Assembly (NCBI RefSeq): GCF_040112705.1
Contig: NZ_CP157804.1
Location: forward strand, 1,792,001 to 1,856,000
DNA: 64,000 nt
Direction: 5' to 3'
Source: Flagellimonas sp. MMG031
Lineage (GTDB): Bacteria > Bacteroidota > Bacteroidia > Flavobacteriales > Flavobacteriaceae
This document shows positions 52,773 through 62,991 of the stretch, piece after piece; positions within the stretch are counted from its first letter, which is position 1; each line of letters starts with the position of its first letter. Below the pieces are notes generated by a model that was given only the letters and a program-made list of their open reading frames with translations, had not been told where the DNA came from and ran no database searches. Both the position numbers and the translations under genes were made by a program.

Positions 52773-55217
52773 TTAAAAATTTCCGATTCGTACAATATCT
52801 GCAAAGATACCCGATGCAGTCACATCTGCCCCCGCCCCGGCACCTTTTATGATCAAGGGTTGGTTCACATAACGGTCGGTAAAGAACAAAACGATATTGT
52901 CACTGCCTTCCAAATTATAAAAATCGTGCCCCTTAGGAATTTGCTGTAGGCCCACTTTCGCCTTTCCATCCTCAAACTGTGCCACATATTTTAATTTGCA
53001 GTCTTTCGCAGCTGCGTCGCTGTACAATTTTTGGAAATCGTCCTCATATTTTATCAAGCTTTCAAAAAAGGCTTCATTCGAATCGGTATCCAAGCTTTCT
53101 TTCGGCAGAAAAGATTCATTTTCAATGTCATCGATATCCAATTGATGACCGCTCTCCCTAGCCAATATCAAAATCTTTCGCATCACGTCCACGCCGCTCA
53201 AGTCGATGGTCGGGTCCGGTTCGGTGTACCCTTGTTCCTGTGCCTGTTTTACCACATCGTGAAAGGTGGTGGAATCATCGAAGGTGTTAAAGACAAAATT
53301 GAGACTGCCCGATAGCACTGCCTGTATTTTTCGGACCCTGTCCCCAGAGGCAATCAAATGCTTTAAGGTGTCGATGATGGGCAATCCGGCCCCTACATTG
53401 GTCTCAAAGAGGTAGGGGGCGCTATATTGTTTGGCCAATTGTTTCAACTCCTTGTAGTAGGCATAGTCCGAAGAAGAAGCAATTTTATTGCAGGTCACCA
53501 CCGAAATGCTGTTTTTGAGGTAGCTCGCATAACTTTTCGAGACTTCTTCGCTCGCCGTGTTGTCTACAAAAATGCTGTTGCGGTAGTTCAAGGTATTGAT
53601 GCGGTCGAAAAATTTCTGCTTGTCCGCCGGTTCCCCTTGCTCCAATATGCTTTCCCAATCCTTTAGGGAAATCCCGTTTTCATCAAAGGCCATGGTTCTG
53701 GAGTTGCTCATGCCGATGACGCGTACATTCAGTTTTAGCTCTTCTTTTAAATATTTTTTCTGCTGACGGATTTGTGCCAGGAATTTGGAGCCTACGTTTC
53801 CAACACCCATTACAAAAAGGTTGAGCTGCTTGATGTTTTCCTCAAAAAAGGTCTCATGAAGCGAATTGAGCGCTTTTTTGACGTCCTCTTTTTTGATGAC
53901 AGCCGATATGTTTCGCTCGGATGCTCCTTGTGCAATGGCCCGAATGTTCACATTGTTTTTGCCCAAGGTGCTGAACATTTTACCGCTCAGTCCTTGATGG
54001 CTCTTCATATTATCACCGACCAAGGCTACAATGGTAAGGTCTTTTTCAACGATGACCGGCTTTATCTTTTTCGTGGAAATCTCGAATTCGAAAGTTTCGT
54101 TTACGGCCTCCGCTGCCACATCCACATCTTGGTCGGCAATACCTACGCAGATGGAATGTTCGGATGAGGCTTGGGTAATCAGCACAATACTGATGTTCTT
54201 GACCGAAAGCGTCTCAAAAAAGCGTTTGGAGATACCTGGAATTCCAATCATTCCGGGACCTTCAAGCGATAATAGACTAATGTTACCCACATGACTGATG
54301 CCTCGCACGGTTTTGCCATTTCCATTGGTGTTTTTGGCCACTAGCGTACCTGGGTTTTCAGGGTCGAAAGTGTTTTTTATGGCAATCGGAATTTCCTTGC
54401 CCAATACGGGTTGAATGGTAGGCGGATAGAGTACCTTGGCTCCAAAATGGGAAAGTTCCATGGCCTCTTGATAGCTGATGTGGGCCACGCACTTCGCCTG
54501 TTTCACCAACTTGGGGTTGGCCGTGTACATTCCGCTTACATCGGTCCATATTTCCAACATATCGGCATCTACAGCGGCGGCGATGATTGCAGCGGTGTAG
54601 TCGGAACCTCCCCTGCCCAAAGTAGTCAAATCGCCACTTTTACTGGAAGCCACAAATCCAGGCAATAGGGTGATTTGATGTTCGGCGGAGTCAAAATAGG
54701 CCTTGCAATTGGCATTGGTGATTGCAAAGTCGACATTGGCCTTGCCAAAATGGTTGTCGGTTTTGATGAGTTCCCTACTGTCCTTGTAAACTGCATCCAA
54801 TCCTTCGGATTTCAAAAATTCACTGATGATAAATGAGGAAAGGAGTTCCCCATAGCTGACGATTTTATCGGAAAGCTTTGGCGTTATCTCCCCAATCAAA
54901 AAAGAACCTTCCAAAAGGGTTTCCAGTACGTTCAGCTCGCTTTTTACCTTGCTCAACGCCGCACTTTGTGACTTGACGGGAATCAGTTCGCGAATGGCCG
55001 ATATGTGCCGGTCCTCAATCGCCTTGAGGCTATTTTTATAGTCGATATCTTGTTGGGAAGCCGCTTGAGAGGCGTTAAGAAGCACGTCGGTCACCCCTCC
55101 AAAGGCGGAAACGACTACCGCAATTTGCTGCTCTTTCTGTTGGGCCAAGATAGATTTGACCTTATTGATGTTTTCTGGATTGGCTACGGAAGTGCCTCCA
55201 AATTTTAGAACTTTCAT
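52773..55217 (-). CDS. thrA: Bifunctional aspartate kinase / homoserine dehydrogenase
   Basis: 814 residues. Aspartate kinase domain 1-290 (KFGGTSVANPENI start, GRGGSDYTAAIIAAA), two ACT domains about 310-460 for allosteric control by an end product (Thr inhibits the E. coli enzyme), then homoserine dehydrogenase from about 465 (VMGVGNVGSKFLAQI, NAD(P) loop; LSGSLNFVFNTF; GVDVMRKILILARE). First structural gene of thrABC. A 29-codon leader ORF with the run T-I-T-I-T-T ends 65 bases upstream of its ATG, so transcription or translation probably responds to threonyl/isoleucyl-tRNA charging. Confidence 0.97.
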   Translation of the reverse strand: MKVLKFGGTSVANPENINKVKSILAQQKEQQIAVVVSAFGGVTDVLLNASQAASQQDIDYKNSLKAIEDRHISAIRELIPVKSQSAALSKVKSELNVLETLLEGSFLIGEITPKLSDKIVSYGELLSSFIISEFLKSEGLDAVYKDSRELIKTDNHFGKANVDFAITNANCKAYFDSAEHQITLLPGFVASSKSGDLTTLGRGGSDYTAAIIAAAVDADMLEIWTDVSGMYTANPKLVKQAKCVAHISYQEAMELSHFGAKVLYPPTIQPVLGKEIPIAIKNTFDPENPGTLVAKNTNGNGKTVRGISHVGNISLLSLEGPGMIGIPGISKRFFETLSVKNISIVLITQASSEHSICVGIADQDVDVAAEAVNETFEFEISTKKIKPVIVEKDLTIVALVGDNMKSHQGLSGKMFSTLGKNNVNIRAIAQGASERNISAVIKKEDVKKALNSLHETFFEENIKQLNLFVMGVGNVGSKFLAQIRQQKKYLKEELKLNVRVIGMSNSRTMAFDENGISLKDWESILEQGEPADKQKFFDRINTLNYRNSIFVDNTASEEVSKSYASYLKNSISVVTCNKIASSSDYAYYKELKQLAKQYSAPYLFETNVGAGLPIIDTLKHLIASGDRVRKIQAVLSGSLNFVFNTFDDSTTFHDVVKQAQEQGYTEPDPTIDLSGVDVMRKILILARESGHQLDIDDIENESFLPKESLDTDSNEAFFESLIKYEDDFQKLYSDAAAKDCKLKYVAQFEDGKAKVGLQQIPKGHDFYNLEGSDNIVLFFTDRYVNQPLIIKGAGAGADVTASGIFADIVRIGNF

Positions 55218-55282
55218 AAATAAAAGGTGTTGAAAAAAGTTGTAAACAGATTAAAAAACGGACGGATTGATATATAGCAGAC

Positions 55283-55372
55283 TTACCCCAAAGGGGTGGT
55301 AATAGTAATGGTGAAGATAGATGAACAAGTATTCATCAAATTCCAGTTGTTATCCGTTTGTTTTATCTCCAT
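55283..55372 (-). CDS. thrL: Threonine operon leader peptide
   Basis: A 29-codon ORF (or 17 codons from the inner ATG at 55336) between the thrA promoter and thrA. The C-terminal part reads FTITITTPLG, i.e. Thr-Ile-Thr-Ile-Thr-Thr, as in enteric ThrL (TTITTTITITT). It ends with TAA at 55283-55285, 65 bases before thrA. A hairpin CCCC-TTT-GGGG overlaps the stop codon, and ACGGAT (55352-55357) could pair with ATCCGT (55262-55267) just before a T6 run. The classical attenuator layout is not fully clear. Confidence 0.75.
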   Translation of the reverse strand: MEIKQTDNNWNLMNTCSSIFTITITTPLG

Positions 55373-55390
55373 TGCTCACAATTGAGGTGT

Positions 55391-55421
55391 TAAATGTAGT
55401 ATTTTTGATAACCGCATCAAA
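55391..55421 (-). promoter_or_regulatory. thrA operon promoter (-33 TTTG, -7 TACATTTA)
   Basis: Minus strand TTTG (55418-55421), 19-base spacer, TACATTTA (55391-55398), one base off TAnnTTTG. Transcription would begin near 55384, about 12 bases before the leader-peptide ATG. Confidence 0.65.
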
Positions 55422-55474
55422 TCATACGAGTTGGTTTTGCGAAATCTGTATTAATACACCATATTTTTTGCTGA

Positions 55475-57010
55475 ATGAAAATATTTTCTGCCGATCAAAT
55501 CTATCAAGCTGATAAATCCACAATTGAAGAAGAACAGATAAAGAGCGAGGAGCTTATGGAACGAGCTGCGGACCAACTCTTTGAGTGGCTGCATTCCCGT
55601 TTGCGGGGCACCCAAGTAAATATTCAATTGTTTTGCGGCATTGGTAACAATGGTGGCGATGGTTTGGTACTGGCCAGAAAGTTGCGGCAACATGGGTACT
55701 CCATCGGGGTACATGTGGTCAATTATAGCGATAAGCGTTCGGAGGATTTTCTGCTGAATCTGAAACGGTTAAAAGAGAGCAAAGTATGGCCCAATGTGAT
55801 CGCTGAGGAAAGTGATCTGCCTGAACTATCGGCCAATGACATTATTGTAGATGCTATTTTTGGGATTGGTCTCAACCGTGCCCCGGACGATTGGGTGGGA
55901 AATTTGATTGCCCATATCAATGCTTCCCAGGCCTTTGTTTTATCCGTTGATATTCCCTCGGGGTTGCCTGTGGACAAAGCTCCATGGAACCCCGAATACG
56001 TGATACAGGCCAGTTATGTGCTTAGTTTCCAATTTCCAAAGTTGGTGTTCTTTTTGCCAGAGACAGGTGTGTATCTCAACCAATGGGAGATTTTGGATAT
56101 AGGTCTGGATGCTGATTACATTACCAAGACCGAGACTACGTTTGAATTGATTGGTAGACCAGAGGTTTTGCCGCTTTATCGACCTAGATTAAAATTTTCG
56201 CATAAGGGAAATTATGGCCACTCGGTCATTATAGGAGGAAGTTATGGGAAAATTGGGGCCGTTCAATTGGCGAGCAATGCCTGTTTGACTGTTGGAAGCG
56301 GATTGGTAACGGCCTTTGTGCCCAAATGCGGTTACGATGCTCTTCAAACTGCGGTTCCAGAGCTTATGGTTTTGACAGGTTCCCGCGAAAAGTACATTTC
56401 AGATATTGAAATTCCATTTGAGGCCACCGTTGTTGGGGTAGGTATGGGAATGGGCATGGACGATGATACGGTTTCGGCCTACGCCGGTTTTTTGAAGAGT
56501 TCCGACGCGCCCATGGTAATCGATGCCGATGGGTTGAACATTTTGTCCCAAAACCCGGAAATGTTGAAAGATGTGCCGAAAATGTCGGTACTAACACCCC
56601 ATCCGAAAGAATTGGCCCGCCTAATGGGCTATTGGAATTCAGATTTTGAAAAATTGGAAAAAGCCATGGCCTTTTCGGCGAAGTATGACGTGGTCCTTGT
56701 ACTTAAAGAGGCGCATACGATTACCGTATATAAGGATAGGGGCTATGTGAACACTACGGGGAATCCCGGTATGGCAACCGCTGGTTCAGGAGATGTGCTC
56801 ACTGGAATGATCACAGGTCTTATCGCGCAAGGATACGAATCTTTAGAAGCTGCGATGTTTGGTGTTTATCTGCACGGCTTGGCGGGAGATTTGGCGGTGT
56901 CTGTAAAAGGATATGAGGCCATGAAGGCATCCGATATAGTGGAACATATCGGGAACGCTTATAAGGAGTTATTTCGTCAACCCGAAGTGGAACAGAAGGA
57001 CAATGCTTAA
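55475..57010 (+). CDS. nnrDE: Bifunctional NAD(P)HX epimerase / ADP-dependent dehydratase
   Basis: Repairs hydrated NADH and NADPH. 511 residues: N-terminal YjeF epimerase domain (IFSADQIYQADKSTIEEEQI, LFCGIGNNGGDGLVLARKL, VDAIFGIGLNR) and C-terminal ribokinase-like dehydratase domain (HKGNYGHSVIIGGSYGKIGA, LTPHPKELARL, NTTGNPGMATAGSGDVLTGM). Size and order fit the E. coli fused protein. Divergent from thrA; the 257-base gap 55218-55474 belongs to the thr leader. Confidence 0.97.
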   Translation: MKIFSADQIYQADKSTIEEEQIKSEELMERAADQLFEWLHSRLRGTQVNIQLFCGIGNNGGDGLVLARKLRQHGYSIGVHVVNYSDKRSEDFLLNLKRLKESKVWPNVIAEESDLPELSANDIIVDAIFGIGLNRAPDDWVGNLIAHINASQAFVLSVDIPSGLPVDKAPWNPEYVIQASYVLSFQFPKLVFFLPETGVYLNQWEILDIGLDADYITKTETTFELIGRPEVLPLYRPRLKFSHKGNYGHSVIIGGSYGKIGAVQLASNACLTVGSGLVTAFVPKCGYDALQTAVPELMVLTGSREKYISDIEIPFEATVVGVGMGMGMDDDTVSAYAGFLKSSDAPMVIDADGLNILSQNPEMLKDVPKMSVLTPHPKELARLMGYWNSDFEKLEKAMAFSAKYDVVLVLKEAHTITVYKDRGYVNTTGNPGMATAGSGDVLTGMITGLIAQGYESLEAAMFGVYLHGLAGDLAVSVKGYEAMKASDIVEHIGNAYKELFRQPEVEQKDNA

Positions 57011-57013
57011 GGA

Positions 57014-57433
57014 TTAAGCGCTGTTCCGCCCTTTTTTGAGACCTAGTCTTTTTTGTACCCAAGCTAGGGCATTGTCATATTCGATAAAAAACTCCATGGG
57101 TTTTTTGTAGAACATCTTTTCAATATTGAAATTGTGCATATCAATTTCTTTCTTGGAAACAATGGCGAAGGCCTTGAGGTTGTCCAACCCCCTCAAATAA
57201 TTGTACACGGTGGGATCTATCGCATAGGAATTCTTTCTCAGGCTGATGTAACCAAAGTCCTTGTCCCTAAAATGTATTTCAGAAATACCGATGATTTGAT
57301 AGGTCCTCTCCAGTGTTATGGTGGCACCTTCATCGAAAGAAGCGACCATGTAGTTGTCAAAGACCTGCACGGTTCCCACCTCCAGCTGATACTCGCGTAC
57401 CACCACAGTCTTCTTATTAGAAGTTATTTTCAT
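57014..57433 (-). CDS. Small conserved protein, STAS/SpoIIAA-like fold suspected
   Basis: 139 residues, no signal peptide or membrane segment. Alternating strands and helices end in FNIEKMFYKKPMEFFIEYDN and a basic tail. I do not recognise a named family; SpoIIAA-like proteins have a similar size and layout. Start at ATG 57433; a TTG two codons upstream is possible. It converges with nnrDE, 3 bases apart. Confidence 0.65.
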   Translation of the reverse strand: MKITSNKKTVVVREYQLEVGTVQVFDNYMVASFDEGATITLERTYQIIGISEIHFRDKDFGYISLRKNSYAIDPTVYNYLRGLDNLKAFAIVSKKEIDMHNFNIEKMFYKKPMEFFIEYDNALAWVQKRLGLKKGRNSA

Positions 57434-57544
57434 CCCCAAGTGTAATTATAGTGTCTCGCTTACGAAAGTATGTGTGGATCACACTTAACGAAAAAATAAT
57501 AGATTAAACGCTAAAATATCGTTTATACGGTAAATACAGGGCAT

Positions 57545-57577
57545 AAAAAAAGCTGACGACTGTCAGCTTTCTTTTTT
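57545..57577 (-). terminator. Intrinsic terminator of clpC
   Basis: AAAGCTGAC (57549-57557) pairs with GTCAGCTTT (57562-57570) around GACT; on the minus strand it is followed by a T7 run. It lies 18 bases after the clpC stop. Confidence 0.9.
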
Positions 57578-57594
57578 ATGATCATCCTGTGAAG

Positions 57595-60150
57595 TTACTT
57601 TTCGGCTTCAGGTGATTTCTCTGCTTTTTTAATCTCGATGGTGAGTTCCTCTTTTTTCTCGTCAAGTTCCATGAAGATGCTATCACCCTCTTCCAATTTG
57701 GAATTTACGATTTCTTCCGCCAGAGCATCCTCAATATACTTTTGGATGGCTCTCTTTAGCGGTCGTGCCCCATATTGTTTATCGAAACCTTTGTCAGCAA
57801 TATAATCCTTGGCTTCATCGGATAGTTTTAGTTCGTAACCAATATCCTTGATGCGCTGGTACAGTTTGTTGAGCTCGATGTCGATGATTTTGTGGATATC
57901 CTCCCGCTCCAATGGGTTGAAGACCACTACATCGTCTATCCTATTCAAGAATTCAGGGGCAAAAGCTTTTTTCAGGGCGTTTTCAATGACACTTTTCTGG
58001 TGGGTGTCGGCCTGCGCTTTTTTGGCAGCTGTTCCGAAACCGACGCCTTGCCCGAAATCCTTCAACTGTCTGGCCCCAATATTGGAGGTCATGATGATGA
58101 TGGTATTCCTAAAATCGATTTTGCGCCCAAGGCTATCCGTTAGGAAGCCATCGTCCAATACCTGCAGCAACATATTAAATACATCCGGGTGGGCTTTTTC
58201 CACCTCATCGAGTAGCACTACGGAGTATGGCTTGCGACGAACTTTTTCCGTCAATTGTCCACCTTCTTCATAGCCTACGTATCCGGGAGGCGCTCCCACC
58301 AATCGCGATATGGCGAACTTTTCCATGTACTCGCTCATATCGATTCGGATAAGGGCATCTTCGGAGTCAAAGAGTTCCTTGGCCAAGATTTTGGCCAGCT
58401 GGGTCTTACCGACACCGGTCTGTCCCAAGAAAATGAACGAACCTATGGGTTTGTTCGGGTCTTTAAGTCCTGCTCTGTTCCGTTGTATGGCCCTGGCAAC
58501 CTTGGATACCGCTTCATCTTGACCGATAACAAAACCTTTGATGAGGTTGGGCAGTTCGGCCAGTTTGTTGCTTTCGGTTTGTGCAATTCTATTAACGGGA
58601 ATTCCGCTCATCATGGAAACTACATCGGCCACATTGTCTTCGGTAACGGTTTCCCGGTGCAGTTTGCTTTCTTCTTCCCAGCGTTCCTGAGCGGTGGCCA
58701 ATTCCTTTTCAAGACGCTTTTCATCGTCCCTTAGCTTGGCCGCTTCTTCGTATTTCTGTTTTTTGACGACACTGTTCTTCAGTTCGCGCACATCTTCCAA
58801 TTGGCTTTCCAGTTCCAAGATTTGCTTGGGAACATCCATATTGACGATGTGTACACGCGAACCGGCTTCATCCAAGGCGTCTATGGCCTTGTCCGGTAGA
58901 AAACGGTCGGTCATATATCTGTTGGTCAATTTTACGCAGGCCAAAATGGCTTCGTCCGTGTAATTGACATTGTGGTGCTCTTCGTACTTGGCCTTGATGT
59001 TCATCAGGATCTCAATAGTTTCCTCCACGGAGGTGGGCTCTACCATTACCTTTTGGAAGCGACGTTCCAAGGCACCGTCTTTTTCAATGTACTGCCTGTA
59101 CTCATCCAGTGTGGTGGCACCGATACATTGTATTTCGCCTCTGGCCAATGCAGGTTTGAACATGTTGGAAGCATCCAAACTGCCCGTTGCCCCACCGGCT
59201 CCTACGATGGTATGTATCTCATCAATAAATAGTATGATGTCATCGTTTTTCTCCAATTCGTTCATCACGGCTTTCATCCGCTCCTCGAACTGTCCACGAT
59301 ATTTGGTTCCGGCCACCAAAGAGGCCAAATCCAAGGTCACAACTCTTTTGTTGTACAGGATTCGTGAAACCTTTTTGTTGATAATGCGCAATGCCAATCC
59401 TTCGGCGATGGCACTTTTACCCACACCGGGCTCACCAATAAGGAGAGGATTGTTCTTTTTTCGCCTGCTCAATATTTGAGAAACGCGCTCAATTTCCTTT
59501 TCCCTGCCCACTACGGGGTCCAATTTGTTTTCCTCGGCCAAGCGGGTAAGGTCCCGTCCAAAATTGTCCAGAACCGGGGTCTTGGACTTTTTGCTTCCTT
59601 TTTGGGAAGCACCTGAGCCGAAGGAACTTTCTTTGCTATCTCCCATATCATCTGTGTCCCCAGGGAAAGATTCCGCTTGGGGTGTATCTATATAATCATC
59701 GTCGCTGGTGATCATGGATTTGAATTGTTCCTTGACGTTATCATAATCCACTTTCAGTTTGTGCAACAGCTTGGTAGTTGGATCGTTCTCGTTACGCAGA
59801 ATACAGAGCAACAGGTGCGCTGTGTTGATGGAAGAACTCTGGAAAAGCTTTGCTTCCAGAAAAGTGGTCTTCAACGCCCGTTCCGCTTGGCGGGTGAGGT
59901 GAAGGTTCTTCTTATCTTTCTGCATAGTGCCCGTATTTGGGTTTGCCGGACTCAGGATTTCCACCTTTCTACGCAGGTGGTCCAAGTCCACATCGAGTGC
60001 ATCCAATATATTTATGGCTTTGCCATTTCCGTCTCTTAAAAGACCAAGCATCAGGTGTTCCGTGCCAATAAAGTCATGGCCCAGTCTGAGGGCTTCCTCC
60101 TTGCTGTATGCTATAACGTCCTTTACGCGGGGGGAAAAATTATCGTCCAT
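57595..60150 (-). CDS. clpC: ClpC-type ATP-dependent Clp protease ATPase subunit
   Basis: Hsp100 unfoldase, 851 residues from ATG 60150 (MDDNFSPRVKDVIAYSKEEA, the usual start; an upstream frame adds six residues). Two Clp N repeats (5-145), AAA1 (GEPGVGKSAIAEGLA, FIDEIHTIVGAGGA), an M-domain with UVR-like coiled region (KQKYEEAAKLRDDEKRLEKE) and AAA2 (GQTGVGKTQLAKIL, LLDEVEKAHPDVFNMLLQV). It feeds ClpP. No mcsAB or ctsR gene is adjacent, so regulation differs from Bacillus. The 261-base divergent gap to gyrA (60151-60411) shows no promoter that I can defend. Confidence 0.96.
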   Translation of the reverse strand: MDDNFSPRVKDVIAYSKEEALRLGHDFIGTEHLMLGLLRDGNGKAINILDALDVDLDHLRRKVEILSPANPNTGTMQKDKKNLHLTRQAERALKTTFLEAKLFQSSSINTAHLLLCILRNENDPTTKLLHKLKVDYDNVKEQFKSMITSDDDYIDTPQAESFPGDTDDMGDSKESSFGSGASQKGSKKSKTPVLDNFGRDLTRLAEENKLDPVVGREKEIERVSQILSRRKKNNPLLIGEPGVGKSAIAEGLALRIINKKVSRILYNKRVVTLDLASLVAGTKYRGQFEERMKAVMNELEKNDDIILFIDEIHTIVGAGGATGSLDASNMFKPALARGEIQCIGATTLDEYRQYIEKDGALERRFQKVMVEPTSVEETIEILMNIKAKYEEHHNVNYTDEAILACVKLTNRYMTDRFLPDKAIDALDEAGSRVHIVNMDVPKQILELESQLEDVRELKNSVVKKQKYEEAAKLRDDEKRLEKELATAQERWEEESKLHRETVTEDNVADVVSMMSGIPVNRIAQTESNKLAELPNLIKGFVIGQDEAVSKVARAIQRNRAGLKDPNKPIGSFIFLGQTGVGKTQLAKILAKELFDSEDALIRIDMSEYMEKFAISRLVGAPPGYVGYEEGGQLTEKVRRKPYSVVLLDEVEKAHPDVFNMLLQVLDDGFLTDSLGRKIDFRNTIIIMTSNIGARQLKDFGQGVGFGTAAKKAQADTHQKSVIENALKKAFAPEFLNRIDDVVVFNPLEREDIHKIIDIELNKLYQRIKDIGYELKLSDEAKDYIADKGFDKQYGARPLKRAIQKYIEDALAEEIVNSKLEEGDSIFMELDEKKEELTIEIKKAEKSPEAEK

Positions 60151-60411
60151 ACGTTTCTCTTTCAGCAATTAAAATTAATAAAAGTATTGTTATGGTGGTC
60201 AAATACCGTACCCTTATTCGATAAAGTAATGGTAAATGTCGGAATAATTAATGTTTTTTGGCGATTTAACAAACCTTTATTATGGCAACTTCCGCAATAG
60301 CCCAACTGTTGATAATTTTTTTAATAAAGTATTCGCAAAGGGCTATAAAGGCTGCTATTTTCTGTATATTGCCATGATAATTTAACCACAAAATAACAAT
60401 ACAAAATAAGG

Positions 60412-62934
60412 ATGGCGGAAGGAGAAAAGTTAATTCCTATCAACATTGAGGATGAGATGAAATCTGCCTACATTGATTATTCAATGTCGGTCATTGTGTC
60501 ACGTGCCCTGCCAGATGTTCGTGATGGTTTAAAGCCGGTCCACCGAAGAGTGCTCTACGGAATGCACGATTTAGGGGTAAGGGCCAATAGTTCGCACAAA
60601 AAATCGGCCCGTATTGTAGGGGAGGTTTTGGGTAAGTATCACCCACATGGTGATTCTTCCGTTTATGATACCATGGTCCGTATGGCCCAGGAATGGAGCC
60701 TTAGGTATATGTTGGTCGATGGCCAAGGTAACTTTGGTTCCGTGGACGGTGACAGTCCAGCGGCCATGCGTTACACCGAGGCCAAAATGCGAAAGATCGC
60801 CGAAGAGATGTTGGCCGATATCGATAAGGATACCGTAGATCATCAGCTCAATTTTGATGACACCATTGAGGAGCCCACAGTGCTGCCTACCCGTATTCCC
60901 AACCTTTTGGTAAATGGTGCTTCGGGTATTGCCGTAGGTATGGCCACCAATATGCCGCCCCACAATCTGTCCGAAGTGGTGGACGGTACCGTGGCCTACA
61001 TTGACAACAATGATATCGAAATCGATGAATTGATTACGCACATCAAAGCTCCCGATTTCCCAACAGGGGGAATCATTTACGGGTATGATGGTGTAAAAGA
61101 GGCCTTCCATACTGGCCGCGGTCGCGTAGTGATGCGTGCCAAAGCCAATATCGAAGAGGTGCAAGGAAAGGAATGTATCGTTGTTACCGAGATTCCTTAT
61201 CAGGTCAACAAGGCGGATATGATCAAAAAAACCGCCGATTTGGTCAACGAAAAGAAAATAGAAGGCATATCCAACATTCGTGATGAGTCCGACAGGAACG
61301 GGATGCGTATCGTTTACATTCTAAAGCGCGACGCGATTCCGAACATTGTGCTTAACATGTTGTACAAGTACACGGCGCTTCAGTCCTCTTTTAGTGTGAA
61401 CAATATCGCACTTGTCAACGGAAGGCCAGAATTGTTGAACCTCAAGGACATTATCTACCATTTTGTAGAGCACAGGCATGAGGTTGTTGTAAGACGTACC
61501 AAATTCGAGCTGAAGAAAGCTGAAGACAGGGCCCATATCTTGGAAGGACTAATCATAGCCTCCGATAACATCGATGAGGTCATTGCCATCATCCGAGGGT
61601 CCGCCAATGTAGAAGAAGCCCGAAACAGTTTGATGGAGCGCTTCAAATTGACAGAAGTCCAAGCCAAGGCCATTGTGGAAATGCGTTTGCGTCAATTGAC
61701 TGGTCTGGAGCAGGACAAGCTGCGCGAAGAGCATGCCGAATTGTTGAAAACCATCGAAGACCTTAAGGACATTCTGGAGAAGAAAGAGCGCAGAATGCAG
61801 ATCATCAAAGATGAACTTTTGGAGATCAAGGATAAATACGGTGACAACAGAAGGTCTGAAATCAATTATGCCGGTGGAGATTTGAGCATTGAGGACATGA
61901 TTCCTGATGAACAAGTGGTCATTACCATTTCCCACGCAGGTTATATCAAAAGAACACCACTTTCCGAATACAAGACCCAAAATAGGGGAGGAGTGGGGCA
62001 AAAAGCCTCATCCACCCGTAATGAGGACTTTTTGGAACACCTATTTGTGGGTACCAACCACCAGTATATGCTGTTCTTTACACAAAAAGGAAAGTGTTTC
62101 TGGATGCGTGTTTTTGAAATTCCGGAAGGAAGCAGGACATCCAAGGGTAGGGCCATCCAAAACTTGATCAACATTGAGCAGGATGATAAGGTGAAAGCCT
62201 TTATCTGTACCCAAGATTTGAAGGATGAGGAGTACGTGAACAGTCATTTTGTGATTATGGCCACCAAGAAGGGTACGGTCAAAAAGACATCTTTGGAGCA
62301 GTATTCCAGACCACGACAAAATGGTATCAATGCCATCACCATTCGTGAGGATGATGAGCTTTTGGAAGCTAAACTGACCACAGGTACCAGTCAGATATTC
62401 CTTGGTCTTAAATCAGGGAAAGCCATTCGCTTTGAGGAATCCAAGACAAGGCCAATGGGCAGGAATGCATCCGGTGTTCGTGGTATTACCTTGGCCGATG
62501 ACAACGATGAAGTTGTAGGTATGGTTTCGGTACACAATTTTGAGGACGATATCTTGGTGGTTTCCGAAAGGGGCTACGGGAAACGTTCCAATATAGAGGA
62601 TTACCGTATTACCAACCGTGGCGGAAAAGGAGTGAAGACCATTTCCATCACCGAGAAAACTGGCGGTTTGGTCGCGATTAAGAACGTGACGGATACGGAT
62701 GACCTCATGATCATCAATAAATCTGGAATTGCCATACGAATGGGGGTTGAGGACCTAAGAGTTATGGGAAGAGCTACCCAAGGGGTGCGCTTGATCAATC
62801 TTAAGGATAACGATTCCATCGCCGCAGTGGCCAAAGTCGTTAAAGAAGACGATGATGTCGATGAGGTTGATATACGTGACATCGAGGTAAAAGGAGAAGA
62901 TGGCACGGCTATTGATGAAAATAGGGACGAATAA
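60412..62934 (+). CDS. gyrA: DNA gyrase subunit A
   Basis: Type II topoisomerase subunit that cuts and rejoins DNA. 840 residues. [10 protein letters not shown] contains the catalytic Tyr. In the quinolone-determining region [20 protein letters not shown] keeps the Ser and Asp equivalents of E. coli Ser83 and Asp87, i.e. wild type. The C-terminal domain has six beta-pinwheel blades; a GyrA-box-like TNRGGKG is seen near residue 740. The acidic tail ([12 protein letters not shown]) is typical. Start supported by an ATG after an A-rich leader. Confidence 0.97.
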   Translation: MAEGEKLIPINIEDEMKSAYIDYSMSVIVSRALPDVRDGLKPVHRRVLYGMHDLGVRANSSHKKSARIVGEVLGKYHPHGDSSVYDTMVRMAQEWSLRYMLVDGQGNFGSVDGDSPAAMRYTEAKMRKIAEEMLADIDKDTVDHQLNFDDTIEEPTVLPTRIPNLLVNGASGIAVGMATNMPPHNLSEVVDGTVAYIDNNDIEIDELITHIKAPDFPTGGIIYGYDGVKEAFHTGRGRVVMRAKANIEEVQGKECIVVTEIPYQVNKADMIKKTADLVNEKKIEGISNIRDESDRNGMRIVYILKRDAIPNIVLNMLYKYTALQSSFSVNNIALVNGRPELLNLKDIIYHFVEHRHEVVVRRTKFELKKAEDRAHILEGLIIASDNIDEVIAIIRGSANVEEARNSLMERFKLTEVQAKAIVEMRLRQLTGLEQDKLREEHAELLKTIEDLKDILEKKERRMQIIKDELLEIKDKYGDNRRSEINYAGGDLSIEDMIPDEQVVITISHAGYIKRTPLSEYKTQNRGGVGQKASSTRNEDFLEHLFVGTNHQYMLFFTQKGKCFWMRVFEIPEGSRTSKGRAIQNLINIEQDDKVKAFICTQDLKDEEYVNSHFVIMATKKGTVKKTSLEQYSRPRQNGINAITIREDDELLEAKLTTGTSQIFLGLKSGKAIRFEESKTRPMGRNASGVRGITLADDNDEVVGMVSVHNFEDDILVVSERGYGKRSNIEDYRITNRGGKGVKTISITEKTGGLVAIKNVTDTDDLMIINKSGIAIRMGVEDLRVMGRATQGVRLINLKDNDSIAAVAKVVKEDDDVDEVDIRDIEVKGEDGTAIDENRDE

Positions 62935-62991
62935 CAATAATTTGTATATTAAGGAGTAATCGATAAACACTAAATAATTTCAATTTTAAAC

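Noticed and set aside
55218..55283. Classical intrinsic attenuator between the thr leader and thrA
   Set aside because: T-runs are present but no GC-rich hairpin lies directly before them; only weak or long-range pairings were found.
55321..55512. 63-codon plus-strand frame before nnrDE
   Set aside because: Overlaps the thr promoter and leader and runs into nnrDE in another frame; no motif.
60151..60411. CIRCE or CtsR operator for clpC
   Set aside because: No matching inverted or direct repeat was seen in the divergent gap.
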